From Candidatus Amarolinea dominans (GTDB lineage Bacteria; Chloroflexota; Anaerolineae; SSC4; Amarolineaceae): a stretch of 64,000 bases of DNA. This document shows, in pieces, positions 8,405 to 17,834 of this stretch. The stretch lies in the NCBI GenBank assembly GCA_016719785.1, contig JADJYJ010000003.1, positions 434,001 through 498,000 on the forward strand, read 5' to 3'. How positions within the stretch are numbered: position 1 is the first letter of the stretch; each line of letters starts with the position of its first letter. The notes beneath the pieces are model-generated. The model was not told the origin of the DNA and did not search any database. It saw only the letters and a list, made by a program, of their open reading frames with translations. Position numbers and translations under genes: made by a program.

Positions 8405-10957
8405 TCAATGCCCGCTCAGCGCCACGGGCAGCCAAACACGCGGCCGGCCGGTGAATGGCGGGTAATGGATTCCCAGGTCCACCAGGCCTGTGTCAGGGAT
8501 ACTATCGGTGCGCGTGGTCAGTTGATCCAGTCCAAGCTCAGCCGCCGTGTGGGCGCCGGTATCAACCAGCGGGCTGGTGGCACCCTGGCCCGCTGCCATT
8601 TGGCTCAGATAGAAATTCCCCAACGGCCCGGTGGCGAACAACGGATTCAGGGTCAGATCGGTCGCGCCGGCAACCAAGCCGCGGTAGTTACCGGTGGCAT
8701 TGGCCCACAAATCGTTACGCAGCAGAGTGGCCTGGCTGCCTGTAACGGCCGTGATGCCGACATCATTGGCCGTGAGGATCGTCTCGGTCAGCGTCACCAC
8801 GGCCCCCGCGCCCAGGCTCAAGCCGGCGCCGCGGTTGTTGACGATCGTCTGGCCGCCAATGTCCACGTGTGCGTCGGCGACATAGATCGCGCTGCGATCG
8901 AGCGCGACCGCGTTGCCGAATGTGCCGTCATGAACCAGGTTGTTCCGCAGGCGCACCACGGCATCGGCCTGGATCAGCAGCCCGCCGCCGTAGATGAGGG
9001 CCTGATTGAAGGCCAGGTCGTTGTCTTCCAGGACGGCGCTTCCGCCATCCAGCAACAGACCGCCGCCGCTGTCGCTGGCGCGATTACGCCAGAAGACATT
9101 ACCGCGCACCTGCACTGAGGAAGCGTCGGTCACAAAGATACCACCGCCCTGCGTCGCTTCGTTGCTCACCCAGTGGTTCTGATTCAAAATGGGTTGACTG
9201 TTGGTCTGAATGGCCGCGCCTCCGCCCAGGTTGGCGGCCCGGTTGCCCTGGATGATGTTGTGACTTGCCGACAGGTTGCTGCCGCTGAGCAACATGCCGC
9301 CGCCATGCCCGCCCGGTTGGCCGCCGGCCGCGGTACCCAACGCCTGGTTGGCCGTAAGTACGTTGCCGGTCATTGCGCCCGTCGAGGCCAGAAAGACCAG
9401 GCCGCCGCCGGAGCCGCGCGCGGTGTTGTGGCTGATCGTGTTGGCGTCCAGGGTCACCGACGAATCGTCGGTGATGAACAGGCCGCCGCCGTTCAGGTCG
9501 CTCTGGTTGAAAGTGATCTCATTGGCGCGCAGTGTGGGTGAGGCCTCGCGAATGCCCACCCCGCCGCCGTAAGCCGCGCTGTGATTGTCGCGAATGGTGT
9601 TTTGGGTCACAACCGATGCCGACAGGGTTTCGATGTAGAGACCGCCGCCGTCTCTTGCCTCATTGCGCTCGATCAGGTTTTTGTGGATCAGGGGCGATGA
9701 GGCGCTGTAAACCTTGATTGCACCGCCGTTGCCATTGACCATGCTGGCGCGATTGTCGGTGAAGCTGTTGCCGATGACCTGCCCGCTCGATCCATGCTGA
9801 ATCACCAGGGCGCCGCCATCCACACCGGCGCTGTTACGGGCAAAGATGTTGTCTTGCACCAGGATCTGCGTGCTGTCGGTGGCTACCAGCGCGCCGCCGA
9901 ATTGGGTCGCCGAGTTGCCGACGAAGGTGTTGGCCAGCACCTCAACATGCGCGCCTTGAATATGCACCGCGCCGCCGCTCGCGGCCTGGTTGTTCTCGAA
10001 CCAATTCATTGTCAGCGTCACGGTTGCCGTGCCGGTGGCGTAGATCTTGACCGCGCCGCCAATGGCGTTCGCCGCCAGCGCCTGGTTACGGCGGAACGTG
10101 TTGCGACGCAGGGCAGCGTTCGCCTGGTCTTGAATAATCACCGCGCCGCCATGACCTGCGACGGCCACGTTACCGGTCAATGTGCTGTCTTCGATCTGGC
10201 CTGTGCTCTGCTGGGCAAACAGCACACCACCGCCAGACTGTGACGACTGGTTGTTCGTCAGCTCAACACCCAGCAGTTGCAGGGAGCCACGCAAACCAAC
10301 ATATGCGGCGCCGCCGGCGGTGGTGGCGCTGTTATCATCGAGGGCGCCGGCGGTCATCTGCGCGCGTGCCGTCACGCCGGAAATGCCCAGGCCACCGCCG
10401 TTCGCGGCGCGATTGTTGCGCAGGGTCACCCCTTGCAGCGCCGGCGCACCGCTGTTGAGCACCGCCAGGCCCCCACCGAGCGCCACCGCCTGGCAGTCTT
10501 CGATCATGAGGTTGCGCAGGGTGGGGCTGGCGCCCTGCAGCAACATCCCACCGCCGTTCACCGCGCGACCGTTGCGCAGGGTCATCTCGGTCAGCGCCAC
10601 ATCCGGCCCAATGGCAGCGCTCAGACCGCGCACCACGCTGTTGCGTTGGCCGCCGTCAATGATCGTCGCGCTCGCGCCCGCGCCCTGCAGCGACACCCCG
10701 GCCGCCAGCACGATGTTTTCCTGGTAGACGCCCGCGCCGATCATCACCACGTCGCCGGCCGCGGCATGGGCGATACCTTCCTGGATCGCGGTGAACATAC
10801 AGCCGCTGGGGCAAACCGTAATCGCCTGATACGCGCGGCTGCATCCCGGTAAGGACGCAGTCAACAAGCTCAGAACAAGGCAGGCAATCCATACGCGGCG
10901 CTGGAGACCGGGCATCAGGATGAATGGAAGGGGGGCATGAAACGGCTGTGTGCTCAT
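8405..10957 (-). CDS. right-handed parallel beta-helix repeat protein (paralogue 2), possible lipoprotein
   Basis: The start at 10957 (MSTQPFH..) gives 850 residues and a signal segment ending in LTASLPGC, a possible lipobox with Cys39. An alternative ATG at 10981 lies almost on the predicted transcription start. The N-terminal cap ITVCPSGCMFTAIQEGIAHA and the C-terminal TTRTD...VDLGIHYPPFTG block match paralogue 1, and the middle is the same N/G-rich PbH1 ladder. All three genes point the same way and each has its own promoter-like -10, so this is tandem duplication rather than a tight operon. Function unknown beyond a surface beta-helix. Confidence 0.85.
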   Translation of the reverse strand: MSTQPFHAPLPFILMPGLQRRVWIACLVLSLLTASLPGCSRAYQAITVCPSGCMFTAIQEGIAHAAAGDVVMIGAGVYQENIVLAAGVSLQGAGASATIIDGGQRNSVVRGLSAAIGPDVALTEMTLRNGRAVNGGGMLLQGASPTLRNLMIEDCQAVALGGGLAVLNSGAPALQGVTLRNNRAANGGGLGISGVTARAQMTAGALDDNSATTAGGAAYVGLRGSLQLLGVELTNNQSSQSGGGVLFAQQSTGQIEDSTLTGNVAVAGHGGAVIIQDQANAALRRNTFRRNQALAANAIGGAVKIYATGTATVTLTMNWFENNQAASGGAVHIQGAHVEVLANTFVGNSATQFGGALVATDSTQILVQDNIFARNSAGVDGGALVIQHGSSGQVIGNSFTDNRASMVNGNGGAIKVYSASSPLIHKNLIERNEARDGGGLYIETLSASVVTQNTIRDNHSAAYGGGVGIREASPTLRANEITFNQSDLNGGGLFITDDSSVTLDANTISHNTARGSGGGLVFLASTGAMTGNVLTANQALGTAAGGQPGGHGGGMLLSGSNLSASHNIIQGNRAANLGGGAAIQTNSQPILNQNHWVSNEATQGGGIFVTDASSVQVRGNVFWRNRASDSGGGLLLDGGSAVLEDNDLAFNQALIYGGGLLIQADAVVRLRNNLVHDGTFGNAVALDRSAIYVADAHVDIGGQTIVNNRGAGLSLGAGAVVTLTETILTANDVGITAVTGSQATLLRNDLWANATGNYRGLVAGATDLTLNPLFATGPLGNFYLSQMAAGQGATSPLVDTGAHTAAELGLDQLTTRTDSIPDTGLVDLGIHYPPFTGRPRVWLPVALSGH

Positions 10958-10991
10958 GGGCGTTTGCTTTCGATCAATCATCACGCCCTTC

Positions 10992-10997
10992 ATTATA
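10992..10997 (-). promoter_or_regulatory. -10 box for beta-helix paralogue 2
   Basis: A consensus TATAAT on the minus strand places the transcription start near 10985, about 28 nt before the ATG at 10957. No good -35 box was found. Confidence 0.45.
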
Positions 10998-11058
10998 GAA
11001 TGCCGGATGGCGCGTCGCAGTGAGCCATGATACACATCACAACCGGGCCACCACGCAC

Positions 11059-11094
11059 AAAAACGACCCCTGGAGATCCGCATCTCCAGGAGTC
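11059..11094 (-). terminator. intrinsic terminator of beta-helix paralogue 3
   Basis: On the minus strand, ATCTCCAGG and CCTGGAGAT pair perfectly around a 4-nt loop (stem 11069-11090, extended by GTC/GAC), then TTTTT at 11063-11059. It sits about 95 bp downstream of the stop at 11186. Confidence 0.75.
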
Positions 11095-11110
11095 GCTCGT
11101 GTCCAAAAAC

Positions 11111-11136
11111 TAGGTCACGCCTCCGGCGTGACAACG
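11111..11136. repeat. REP-like palindromic element, copy 2
   Basis: TAGGTCACGCCTCCGGCGTG plus ACAACG folds into a perfect 8-bp stem (GTCACGCC-tcc-GGCGTGAC). It matches the element at 2533-2558 with two differences. Confidence 0.6.
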
Positions 11137-11185
11137 TCGTCGGCGACTGACCGTGCGTCACTGCGCCAACGCGGCTACTCGCCCG

Positions 11186-14100
11186 CTATTGCCCCAGACG
11201 CATGAAAGGCATCCACAGCCGCGGCGCGCCGAAAAATGGCGGGTAATGAACGCCGAGGTCAACCATCCCGGCGTCGCCCACCCCATCGGTGCGGGTGGTT
11301 GTCTCATTCAGTCCCAGTGACGCCGCGGTCACAGGGCCGGCATCCACCAGCGGGCTAGTTTGGGATTGGCCGGCCGCCCGTTGACTAAGATAAAACCCAC
11401 CAAACGGCCCGGTCACATACAGCGGGTCCACTTTCAGATCGGTAGGCCCGCGATTGATACCGCCATAATCCACCGTATTTTCCCACAGGTTGTTGCGGTC
11501 AAGATCCACCTGGTTGTTGGCATTGGCGCTGATGCCGACCCGATTTCCTACGATGACATTGCCGGTCACCTCGACCCCGCTCACATTGAACAGGCGCACC
11601 CCTTCGCCGGGGCCGGCGCCGCCATTATCGGCAATCGTGTTGTTGACCAGGCGTGGGTTGGCCGCGGAGACCATCACGCCCGCGCCTTGACTGCCGGCGC
11701 TGTTACCGCGAATCTCGTTGTTATGGATGTTGGGTGCGGAACTGTCCTGCACCAACAGGGCGCCGCCATAGCCGCCGGCCGTGTTGCCCAGAAACCGGTT
11801 GTCATCTACCACCGGATCGCTCTGATTGAACGTCATGGCGCCGCCGCCGCCGCTGGCGCTGTTGGCCGTAAATTGGTTGCCGCTCACCTGGCCGTGCGTG
11901 TTGAACATCAACAGCGCGCCACCGGCGCCGCTGAGCGCCTGGTTACGCGTCACCTGGTTGCCGGTGAACAGCAGGTTCGTGCTGTCCGTCACAGAAACGC
12001 CGCCGCCCGCGTTCGCGGTGTTGAAGCCAATCACATTGTCGTTCACCACAGGCCGGGAGCCGCCCTGAATGAGCAGGCCGCCGCCGTACTGACCGCCCTG
12101 GTTCCAGCGAATCACATTGTTCACCAGCGCTGGATGGCTGCCAGCCAGGGCGATGCCGCCGCCGCCCTGGCTGGCCTGATTGCGTTCCACCTGGTTCGTG
12201 TTCAGCGTCGCCTGGGATACGCCCGTCATGAACACCCCGCCGCCGGTCGCGGCCCTGTTCTGGCTGATCGTGTTGTCATGCACGGCCGCCTGGCTGTTGG
12301 CCTGCATCACCAATCCCCCGCCGAGCTGCGCCGCGGTGTTGTTCTCGATGGCATTGTGGCTCACCTGGGGATTGCTGGCATTCAGCAGCACGCCGCCGCC
12401 GTTGACCGCGGCCTGATTCCCCCGAATCTGATTGCCACGCAACGCGCCGCCAGACGAGAGAAGGACCACGCCGCCGCCGGAACCACTCGCGACATTGTCA
12501 CTGACGGTATTCTGTTCGAGCACCGGCTGCGACTCATTGACGAAAATTCCGCCTGCGTTGCTGGCCGCGGTATTGGCGCTAATCGTATTGCCCCTCATCG
12601 TGGGCGACGACCCGGAGTTGATAACCACACCGCCGCCATAGCGCAGCGCACGATTGGCACGCAAGATGTTCCCGCTGACGAGCGGCGCAGAGTATTGTTC
12701 TACATACAGGCCGCCGCCATCATACGCCTCATTGTACTCCAGCGTGTTCTGGCTCACCGTCGGCGAGGAACTGTTATAGATCTTCAGGGCGCCGGCAATG
12801 CCTGCTGTCGGGCTGGCGCGATTGGAGCGAAAGAGGTTGTTGCTGACGGTGCCGGTTGAGCTGTTCTGAATGATCAGGCCGCCGCCATCTACGGCCGCGA
12901 CATTGCCCTCGAAACGGTTCTCCGTAATCGTCACGGTGCTGCCCTCGTTCGCTACCATGCCGCCGCCAAACTGCGAAGCGGTGTTGTTCAGCAGTGTGCT
13001 GCCGGTCAGGCTGAGGGTGGCTGCCTGCACCAGGATGGCGCCCGCATCGGAAGCCTGATTGCCCTCGAACAGGCTCTGTTCAATGGCGACATTCGCATTG
13101 GAAAAAACCTTCACCGCGCCGCCGATGCCGGCTGCCGCTCGATTGTTGCGAAACGTGCTTCCGCGCACCACGACCGTCGCCGCATCCTGCATGAGGAGCG
13201 CGCCGCCGTGCCCGCTCACGGCGCGGTTACCTGTGAAAACCGAATTAGCGACCGACCCGCTGCTGCGCTGCACAAAGGCCACCGCGCCGCCATGGCTCGT
13301 GGCCACGTTGTCGGTAAACTCGACCCCGCTGATCGGAATGTTAGCATTGACAATGTACACCGCGCCGCCATCACGCGCCTGGTTCCCCGAGAAGCGCCCG
13401 CCCTCGATGCTGCCGCCCGACAGGATGTCGAACATCACCCCCCCGGCCGCGCCGGCGCTCACATTGTTCTCCAGCGCAGTATTGACCAGGCTAAACGTGC
13501 CGCGCAGCCCGGCCAACGCACCGCCCGCGCTGACGCTCGCACTGTTCGCGCTGATCTGGCTGCTCACCACCGTCAACTGCGAATTGGCCCCCGCCACCGC
13601 CACGCCGCCGCCGCGCACCGCGCGGTTGTTGCGCACCACCACGTTGGTCAGGGTGACACGACCGCCATCCAGGACCGCGACGCCGCCGCCCTGGTCCTGC
13701 CAGGCTTCGTTATTCTCGATGACCAGGTTCTTGAAGGCCGGGGCGCCCTGGCGCACCTGAACGCCGCCGCCGCTGGTCGCGCGTCCATTGCGCAGCGTCA
13801 GCCCGCTGACCATCGTGCTTGCACCAATGTCCGCGGTCAGCGCCCGCACCACGCTCTGAGTAGCGCCGCCATCCACGATCGTCGCGTCGCTGCCCGCACC
13901 TTGAATGGAAACGCCGGCGTGCAGCACGATATTTTCCTGGTAAAGCCCTGCGCAGACCGTGATGACATCGCCGCTACTCGCGGCATTGACGGCCGCCTGA
14001 ATCGTCGTGTAATCACCGCCGGTTGCACAGACTACGATCTGAGTTCCTGCGGCCCAGGCCAGCGGGAAAATAGCCAGGGTAAGCAGGGCCGCCAGCAAGA

Positions 14101-14194
14101 ACAGGCGCCACAGCGACGGCTGCATCGCACGACGGTGATTTTTCATGACGATTGCGGATGAGAATTTTCGTATCTCGGTTGTTTTGTTGCTCAT
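11186..14194 (-). CDS. secreted right-handed parallel beta-helix repeat protein (paralogue 3)
   Basis: The ATG at 14194 is preceded by AAGGAAGTG, giving 1002 residues. A signal peptide (LFLLAALLTLAIFPLAWAAG) is followed by the beta-helix cap CATGGDYTTIQAAVNAASSG and GLYQENIVL. About 30 PbH1 turns follow, longer than the two paralogues. The C-terminal block LGLNETTTRTDGVGDAGMVD and LGVHYPPFFGAPRLWMP is shared. The N-terminal cap uses CATGGDYTTI where the others have CPSGCMFT.I, so this copy diverged earlier or kept the more usual form. Long antisense frames inside this gene are composition artefacts. Confidence 0.85.
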   Translation of the reverse strand: MSNKTTEIRKFSSAIVMKNHRRAMQPSLWRLFLLAALLTLAIFPLAWAAGTQIVVCATGGDYTTIQAAVNAASSGDVITVCAGLYQENIVLHAGVSIQGAGSDATIVDGGATQSVVRALTADIGASTMVSGLTLRNGRATSGGGVQVRQGAPAFKNLVIENNEAWQDQGGGVAVLDGGRVTLTNVVVRNNRAVRGGGVAVAGANSQLTVVSSQISANSASVSAGGALAGLRGTFSLVNTALENNVSAGAAGGVMFDILSGGSIEGGRFSGNQARDGGAVYIVNANIPISGVEFTDNVATSHGGAVAFVQRSSGSVANSVFTGNRAVSGHGGALLMQDAATVVVRGSTFRNNRAAAGIGGAVKVFSNANVAIEQSLFEGNQASDAGAILVQAATLSLTGSTLLNNTASQFGGGMVANEGSTVTITENRFEGNVAAVDGGGLIIQNSSTGTVSNNLFRSNRASPTAGIAGALKIYNSSSPTVSQNTLEYNEAYDGGGLYVEQYSAPLVSGNILRANRALRYGGGVVINSGSSPTMRGNTISANTAASNAGGIFVNESQPVLEQNTVSDNVASGSGGGVVLLSSGGALRGNQIRGNQAAVNGGGVLLNASNPQVSHNAIENNTAAQLGGGLVMQANSQAAVHDNTISQNRAATGGGVFMTGVSQATLNTNQVERNQASQGGGGIALAGSHPALVNNVIRWNQGGQYGGGLLIQGGSRPVVNDNVIGFNTANAGGGVSVTDSTNLLFTGNQVTRNQALSGAGGALLMFNTHGQVSGNQFTANSASGGGGAMTFNQSDPVVDDNRFLGNTAGGYGGALLVQDSSAPNIHNNEIRGNSAGSQGAGVMVSAANPRLVNNTIADNGGAGPGEGVRLFNVSGVEVTGNVIVGNRVGISANANNQVDLDRNNLWENTVDYGGINRGPTDLKVDPLYVTGPFGGFYLSQRAAGQSQTSPLVDAGPVTAASLGLNETTTRTDGVGDAGMVDLGVHYPPFFGAPRLWMPFMRLGQ

Positions 14195-14300
14195 ACCACA
14201 CTTCCTTTGACAGACGCCCGCTAACGTATGAAATTTCGATAGCGTTCGGCCAGAATTGCTCACGTCCCTGGTGAGCAGCCGAAGCGGCGTCATCACCTGC

Positions 14301-14329
14301 ATTGTACGATTCCACACGGTCCAGGTCAA
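14301..14329 (-). promoter_or_regulatory. sigma70-like promoter for beta-helix paralogue 3
   Basis: On the minus strand TTGACC (14329-14324), a 17-bp spacer and TACAAT (14306-14301). The predicted leader is about 100 nt. The rest of the 369-bp gap 14195-14563 holds only a short direct repeat ACCGATACAAA (14517 and 14529). Confidence 0.55.
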
Positions 14330-14563
14330 TATGACTTTGGTAGCATCAGGGATCATGCGCGCCGGGGATTGTGCGGCTGGATGGCTCATGTGACCCACAA
14401 GTTGGTACACCACAAGCAGGTCCGTGGTCATGTCATGCGGCGGCAGTCACGGTTTGGGGTCACGGGCTAAACAGTGCCCCCATTATGCCAGACTGGGTCG
14501 CAGAATGCAAGCCCAGACCGATACAAAAACCGATACAAATGTGATAGGATCGCAAGCAGGCCC

Positions 14564-16177
14564 TTAGTGAAGAAGTAGAGGCAGCGAGACGCGGAAACCG
14601 TCAGAGGAAATCAACATGGCATCCACAGGGCCTGCCAGGCGATTAGAAGGGGAGACGAGCAAACGGTACCAGTAGCGCACATTGCCCTGCACCGTTTCGT
14701 CCATGACGGCATAGGCGCCATCACCGTGAGCGGCCACGGTGGCAACTGTCAGGTAAACACCGCGCAGTTGATCGGCCCGCTGCACCTGATACAGTTCGTT
14801 GCCTGACTCACCCTGGGTCGTCCAGGTGACAGCGATAGCCGTCTCCGGCTGCGGCCCTGCAGCCATGTCGGTGATCATGGGGCCGCTGCCGGAGACGAAC
14901 CCGAAATCTACTTCGTCAACCCATTGACCCGACACCACATACACATAAGTCGGGTTCTGAGAGGTAGGGATGACCGAGGTCTGGGGCACGGTCTTGATGG
15001 CGTAATTGCCGCCTGCCAACGCGGTCAACGCGAATTGATACGCCCCGCTGTCGTCGGTCGTGGTTGTGCTCACCACCTGGCCGTCCTGATTCTTCAGAAT
15101 GACGAGAGTGCCCGGCAGGCCAAAGACCTCATTGCTATCGTGCAGGCCGTTCTGGTTGGCGTCGTAGAAAGCGCTGCCTTGCAGATAGGTCACGTCCGGC
15201 GTCGGTGTATCAGTCGGCGTCGGTGCATCAGTCGGCGTCGGTGTATTGGTCGGCGCCGGTGTATTGGTCGGCGCCGCGGTTGGAGTTGCCGTGGGCGGCA
15301 GGGTTGTGGCCGTAGGCGTGGCGGTTGGGGCAGCGCCAGCATCGAGCCGGATGTCGTCCTGGTTATCCTGCGTGTTGCCGTAGGCGTCACGCAGACGCAC
15401 ATAGACGCTGCGCTGACCGCTGCCGGCCGCTAACGTCCATGTGAGTGTGGACTGATACGCCTGCCAGGTGGCGCCGGCAAAGTCCGCGGTGTTGGCCACC
15501 ATCATCTGGGTGGCCCATTCGCTGCCATAAACGGAGAGCTGCACATCCTGGTTTTCAGTCGCCAGCGCCTCGGCATCAATGATGACCGGATACACATCGT
15601 AGCGTGCGCCAAAATTCTGCACCCAGTAGTGGTAGTAAGGCCCGCCCAGGGCGCCGCCTGGCAGGACAACGTTGGGCTGGTCATTAGCCTGAAAGACATA
15701 GCCGACACCTATTTCGCGCAGGTCATTGCGCAGGATGACCGCCCGGTGCGCCGGGCTTGCCATCCAGGCCGCCACCACAGCTTCGGCTGAAGGTTGGCCG
15801 GCCGCGATGTTCTCGGCCACAATCGCCCAATTGAAATAGCCGGCCACGCCAACCCGATCGCCCACGCGGCTGCCATCGGAGCCGGTGTGGCTGAAGAAAT
15901 CATGGGTGGCCATATCATTGGCGTGGGTCGTGCCAGAGGCGTCCAGTTCAGACACCCGCTTGAGAGGAAGCAGACCATTGGCCAGACGCTGCTGATTGGT
16001 GACATAGACCACATCATCCGCGGCTGAAGCGGGCGCCAACCGCGGCTGCGCAGCGACCTCGCGAACAACAGGCGCTTCTGCAAAGGCAGACAGGGCGCCG
16101 GCAAACAACAACGTTGTTGCCACAACCACCCACAGACTACGCTGTTTTCGCGGGCCATGATTGAGTTCGATGCGCAT
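14564..16177 (-). CDS. secreted CAP-domain protein with SdrD_B-like and FN3-like domains
   Basis: The ATG at 16177 follows GAGGTGG by 5 nt (537 residues). A signal peptide covers residues 12-34. Residues 55-195 form a CAP/SCP (YkwD-type) domain: HANDMATHDFFSHTGSDG at 85-102, AENIA at 121-125 and ASPAHRAVILRNDLREIGVG at 140-159. A Thr/Pro-rich linker (PTATPT, PTNTPAP) follows, then an SdrD_B-like beta domain (FYDANQNGLHDSNEVFGLPG) and a fibronectin-like C-terminus. CAP proteins in bacteria are exported and have diverse or unknown roles. It lies downstream of nothing obvious and upstream of the beta-helix cluster on the same strand. Confidence 0.85.
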   Translation of the reverse strand: MRIELNHGPRKQRSLWVVVATTLLFAGALSAFAEAPVVREVAAQPRLAPASAADDVVYVTNQQRLANGLLPLKRVSELDASGTTHANDMATHDFFSHTGSDGSRVGDRVGVAGYFNWAIVAENIAAGQPSAEAVVAAWMASPAHRAVILRNDLREIGVGYVFQANDQPNVVLPGGALGGPYYHYWVQNFGARYDVYPVIIDAEALATENQDVQLSVYGSEWATQMMVANTADFAGATWQAYQSTLTWTLAAGSGQRSVYVRLRDAYGNTQDNQDDIRLDAGAAPTATPTATTLPPTATPTAAPTNTPAPTNTPTPTDAPTPTDTPTPDVTYLQGSAFYDANQNGLHDSNEVFGLPGTLVILKNQDGQVVSTTTTDDSGAYQFALTALAGGNYAIKTVPQTSVIPTSQNPTYVYVVSGQWVDEVDFGFVSGSGPMITDMAAGPQPETAIAVTWTTQGESGNELYQVQRADQLRGVYLTVATVAAHGDGAYAVMDETVQGNVRYWYRLLVSPSNRLAGPVDAMLISSDGFRVSLPLLLH

Positions 16178-16289
16178 GCAGACCACCTCGCCAGTCCTCT
16201 GTCTGGTCGTAGTCTAACTGCGCCCATGCACTTTCTCAATGGGAACTAGGTCACAAGGCGCCCAAAAATAGCCGCAACTCCGACGCCAA

Positions 16290-16331
16290 CAAAAACCGGC
16301 CTGAAGGTCCGATTCTTGACCTCCAGGCCGG
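16290..16331 (-). terminator. intrinsic terminator of the sat-cysC operon
   Basis: On the minus strand CCGGCCTGGAGGTC (16331-16318) pairs with GACCTTCAGGCCGG (16309-16296) with one mismatch, followed by TTTTTG. It lies just downstream of the stop of the last operon gene. Confidence 0.75.
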
Positions 16332-16363
16332 CGACTCGCGGCTGCAAATGGCGGATGGGCGGG

Positions 16364-17755
16364 TCAGCCCAGCAAGGAATGACTGTCGAGGTCGGGCGGC
16401 GCGGGCACGTCGAGCAGGTGCAGGATGGTTGGCATCACAGCCCGGATGTCCACCTCCTGCGGCGGCAGGTTCTGCCCACCGATGTAGACCATCGCATCGT
16501 CGTAGGTATGCATGCCGACCATCATCTTGTCCTTATAGGTGAACGTCTCTTTGGCCAGGGCGCCCTTCGGGTCGTAGCCATTGGCCGGCGCGAGAATGAT
16601 GTCGGCCGCGCGGTCAAGATAAGGCCCGTGGTAGATTTCCTCACGCCGGTAGGCCTTGAGCAGCAGGCGCTCGCCGCTGGCGGGATCGGTCAGCGCCTCC
16701 GCACCTTGAATCAGCTCATCGCGCAGGCGCTCGTACTCCGCGCCCGGCGCCACACGCCCATCCTTTTCGCGACCTTTCAGGTTGATGAAAATACGCCCCG
16801 GATCCAGGCTGTAGGCCAACGACGCCGGCGCCAGCGCGGTCAGATCAGGCCCCTTGATCTGCTCCGGCGGCTTGCTCAGCTTCAGATAACCCGCCTGCGC
16901 CAGCCAGTGGTTGTAGAAAACTTCCTGCTTGATCGAACAAAAGCCATGATCCGACATCAGCATCAACGTGGTGTCTGCGTCCAGTTTGGCGCGCACCTGG
17001 CCGATGGCCTCGTCAATGCGGCGATAGACATCGAAAAAGGCCGGCGCCCACACCGGGTCGTTCTGTTCCATCGGCTCGAAGTAGAAATGATGCAGGCGGT
17101 CGGTCTCCATGATGACCAGCATGAAGTAGTCCCAGTCTTCATTTTCCAGCAGGTAGAACATGGTGCGCACACGCTTTTCCAGCGCGTCGAGAATGTCAGC
17201 CATGCCCGCCTCGCGGCTCGCGCGGGCCTTCCAGGGATCGGTATCCACCCTGTATTCCAGGCGCTGCAGCGTGGGTAACAGCGATTCGGGATAGACGGTC
17301 TTGTCCAGGCTGGGGCTGAGAAAACAGCCCACCAACACCCCGTTGACCGGCTTGGGTGGAAAGGTGACCGGTACGTTGACCACGACCACGCGCTTGCCCG
17401 CGCGGCTGAGGATCTCCCACAGTGTGGGCGAAAGCATGTTGCGCGCGGTGGGGATGTAGGTCTTGAGCGTAGCCGGGTCGCGATCCACGAAGCCGAAGAT
17501 GCCATGTTTGGCCGGATTCTGCCCCGTCATGAAACTTGACCAGGCGACCGAACTGACCCAGGGGTAGATCGAGTGCATCGGACGCAGAGAGCCGGCGCGT
17601 GTCAGCGCCGCGATATTGGGGGTGATGCCCTCACGGATCATGCGCTGCAACAGGGAATAGGGCGTGCCATCCAGCCCGATGAAACAGACACGCTTGCGCA
17701 CCGGCCTGGCCGGCGCCTTGGGGTCCTTACCCCGCAGACGATTCAGAAAACTCAT
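16364..17755 (-). CDS. alkaline-phosphatase-superfamily phosphodiesterase (type I PDE/nucleotide pyrophosphatase-like)
   Basis: The start at 17755 follows a GGGGGG site, giving 463 residues. Metal-ligand motifs of the AlkP superfamily are visible: CFIGLDGTPYSLL near the N-terminus, METDRLHHFYF in the middle, SDHGFC and a final H in VGMHTYDDAM. The putative nucleophile region is SSVAWSSFMTGQNPAKHGIF. No signal peptide is seen, so it is probably cytoplasmic. It is the last gene of an operon with sat, a second AlkP enzyme and cysC, which suggests a substrate linked to activated sulfate or a sulfated/phosphorylated glycan. The exact substrate cannot be read from sequence. Confidence 0.8.
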   Translation of the reverse strand: MSFLNRLRGKDPKAPARPVRKRVCFIGLDGTPYSLLQRMIREGITPNIAALTRAGSLRPMHSIYPWVSSVAWSSFMTGQNPAKHGIFGFVDRDPATLKTYIPTARNMLSPTLWEILSRAGKRVVVVNVPVTFPPKPVNGVLVGCFLSPSLDKTVYPESLLPTLQRLEYRVDTDPWKARASREAGMADILDALEKRVRTMFYLLENEDWDYFMLVIMETDRLHHFYFEPMEQNDPVWAPAFFDVYRRIDEAIGQVRAKLDADTTLMLMSDHGFCSIKQEVFYNHWLAQAGYLKLSKPPEQIKGPDLTALAPASLAYSLDPGRIFINLKGREKDGRVAPGAEYERLRDELIQGAEALTDPASGERLLLKAYRREEIYHGPYLDRAADIILAPANGYDPKGALAKETFTYKDKMMVGMHTYDDAMVYIGGQNLPPQEVDIRAVMPTILHLLDVPAPPDLDSHSLLG

Positions 17756-17834
17756 CCAGCCCCCCTTGAACGCAAAGGCGCCAGGGCGCAAAGGGAAACG
17801 CAAGATTCCCGCTGTGCCCTGACGCCTGATTTTT

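Noticed and set aside
6218..9118. Long plus-strand ORFs (366 and 558 codons) over the beta-helix genes
   Set aside because: They are antisense shadows of N/G-rich repeats in a GC-rich genome; they lack ribosome sites and sensible domains.
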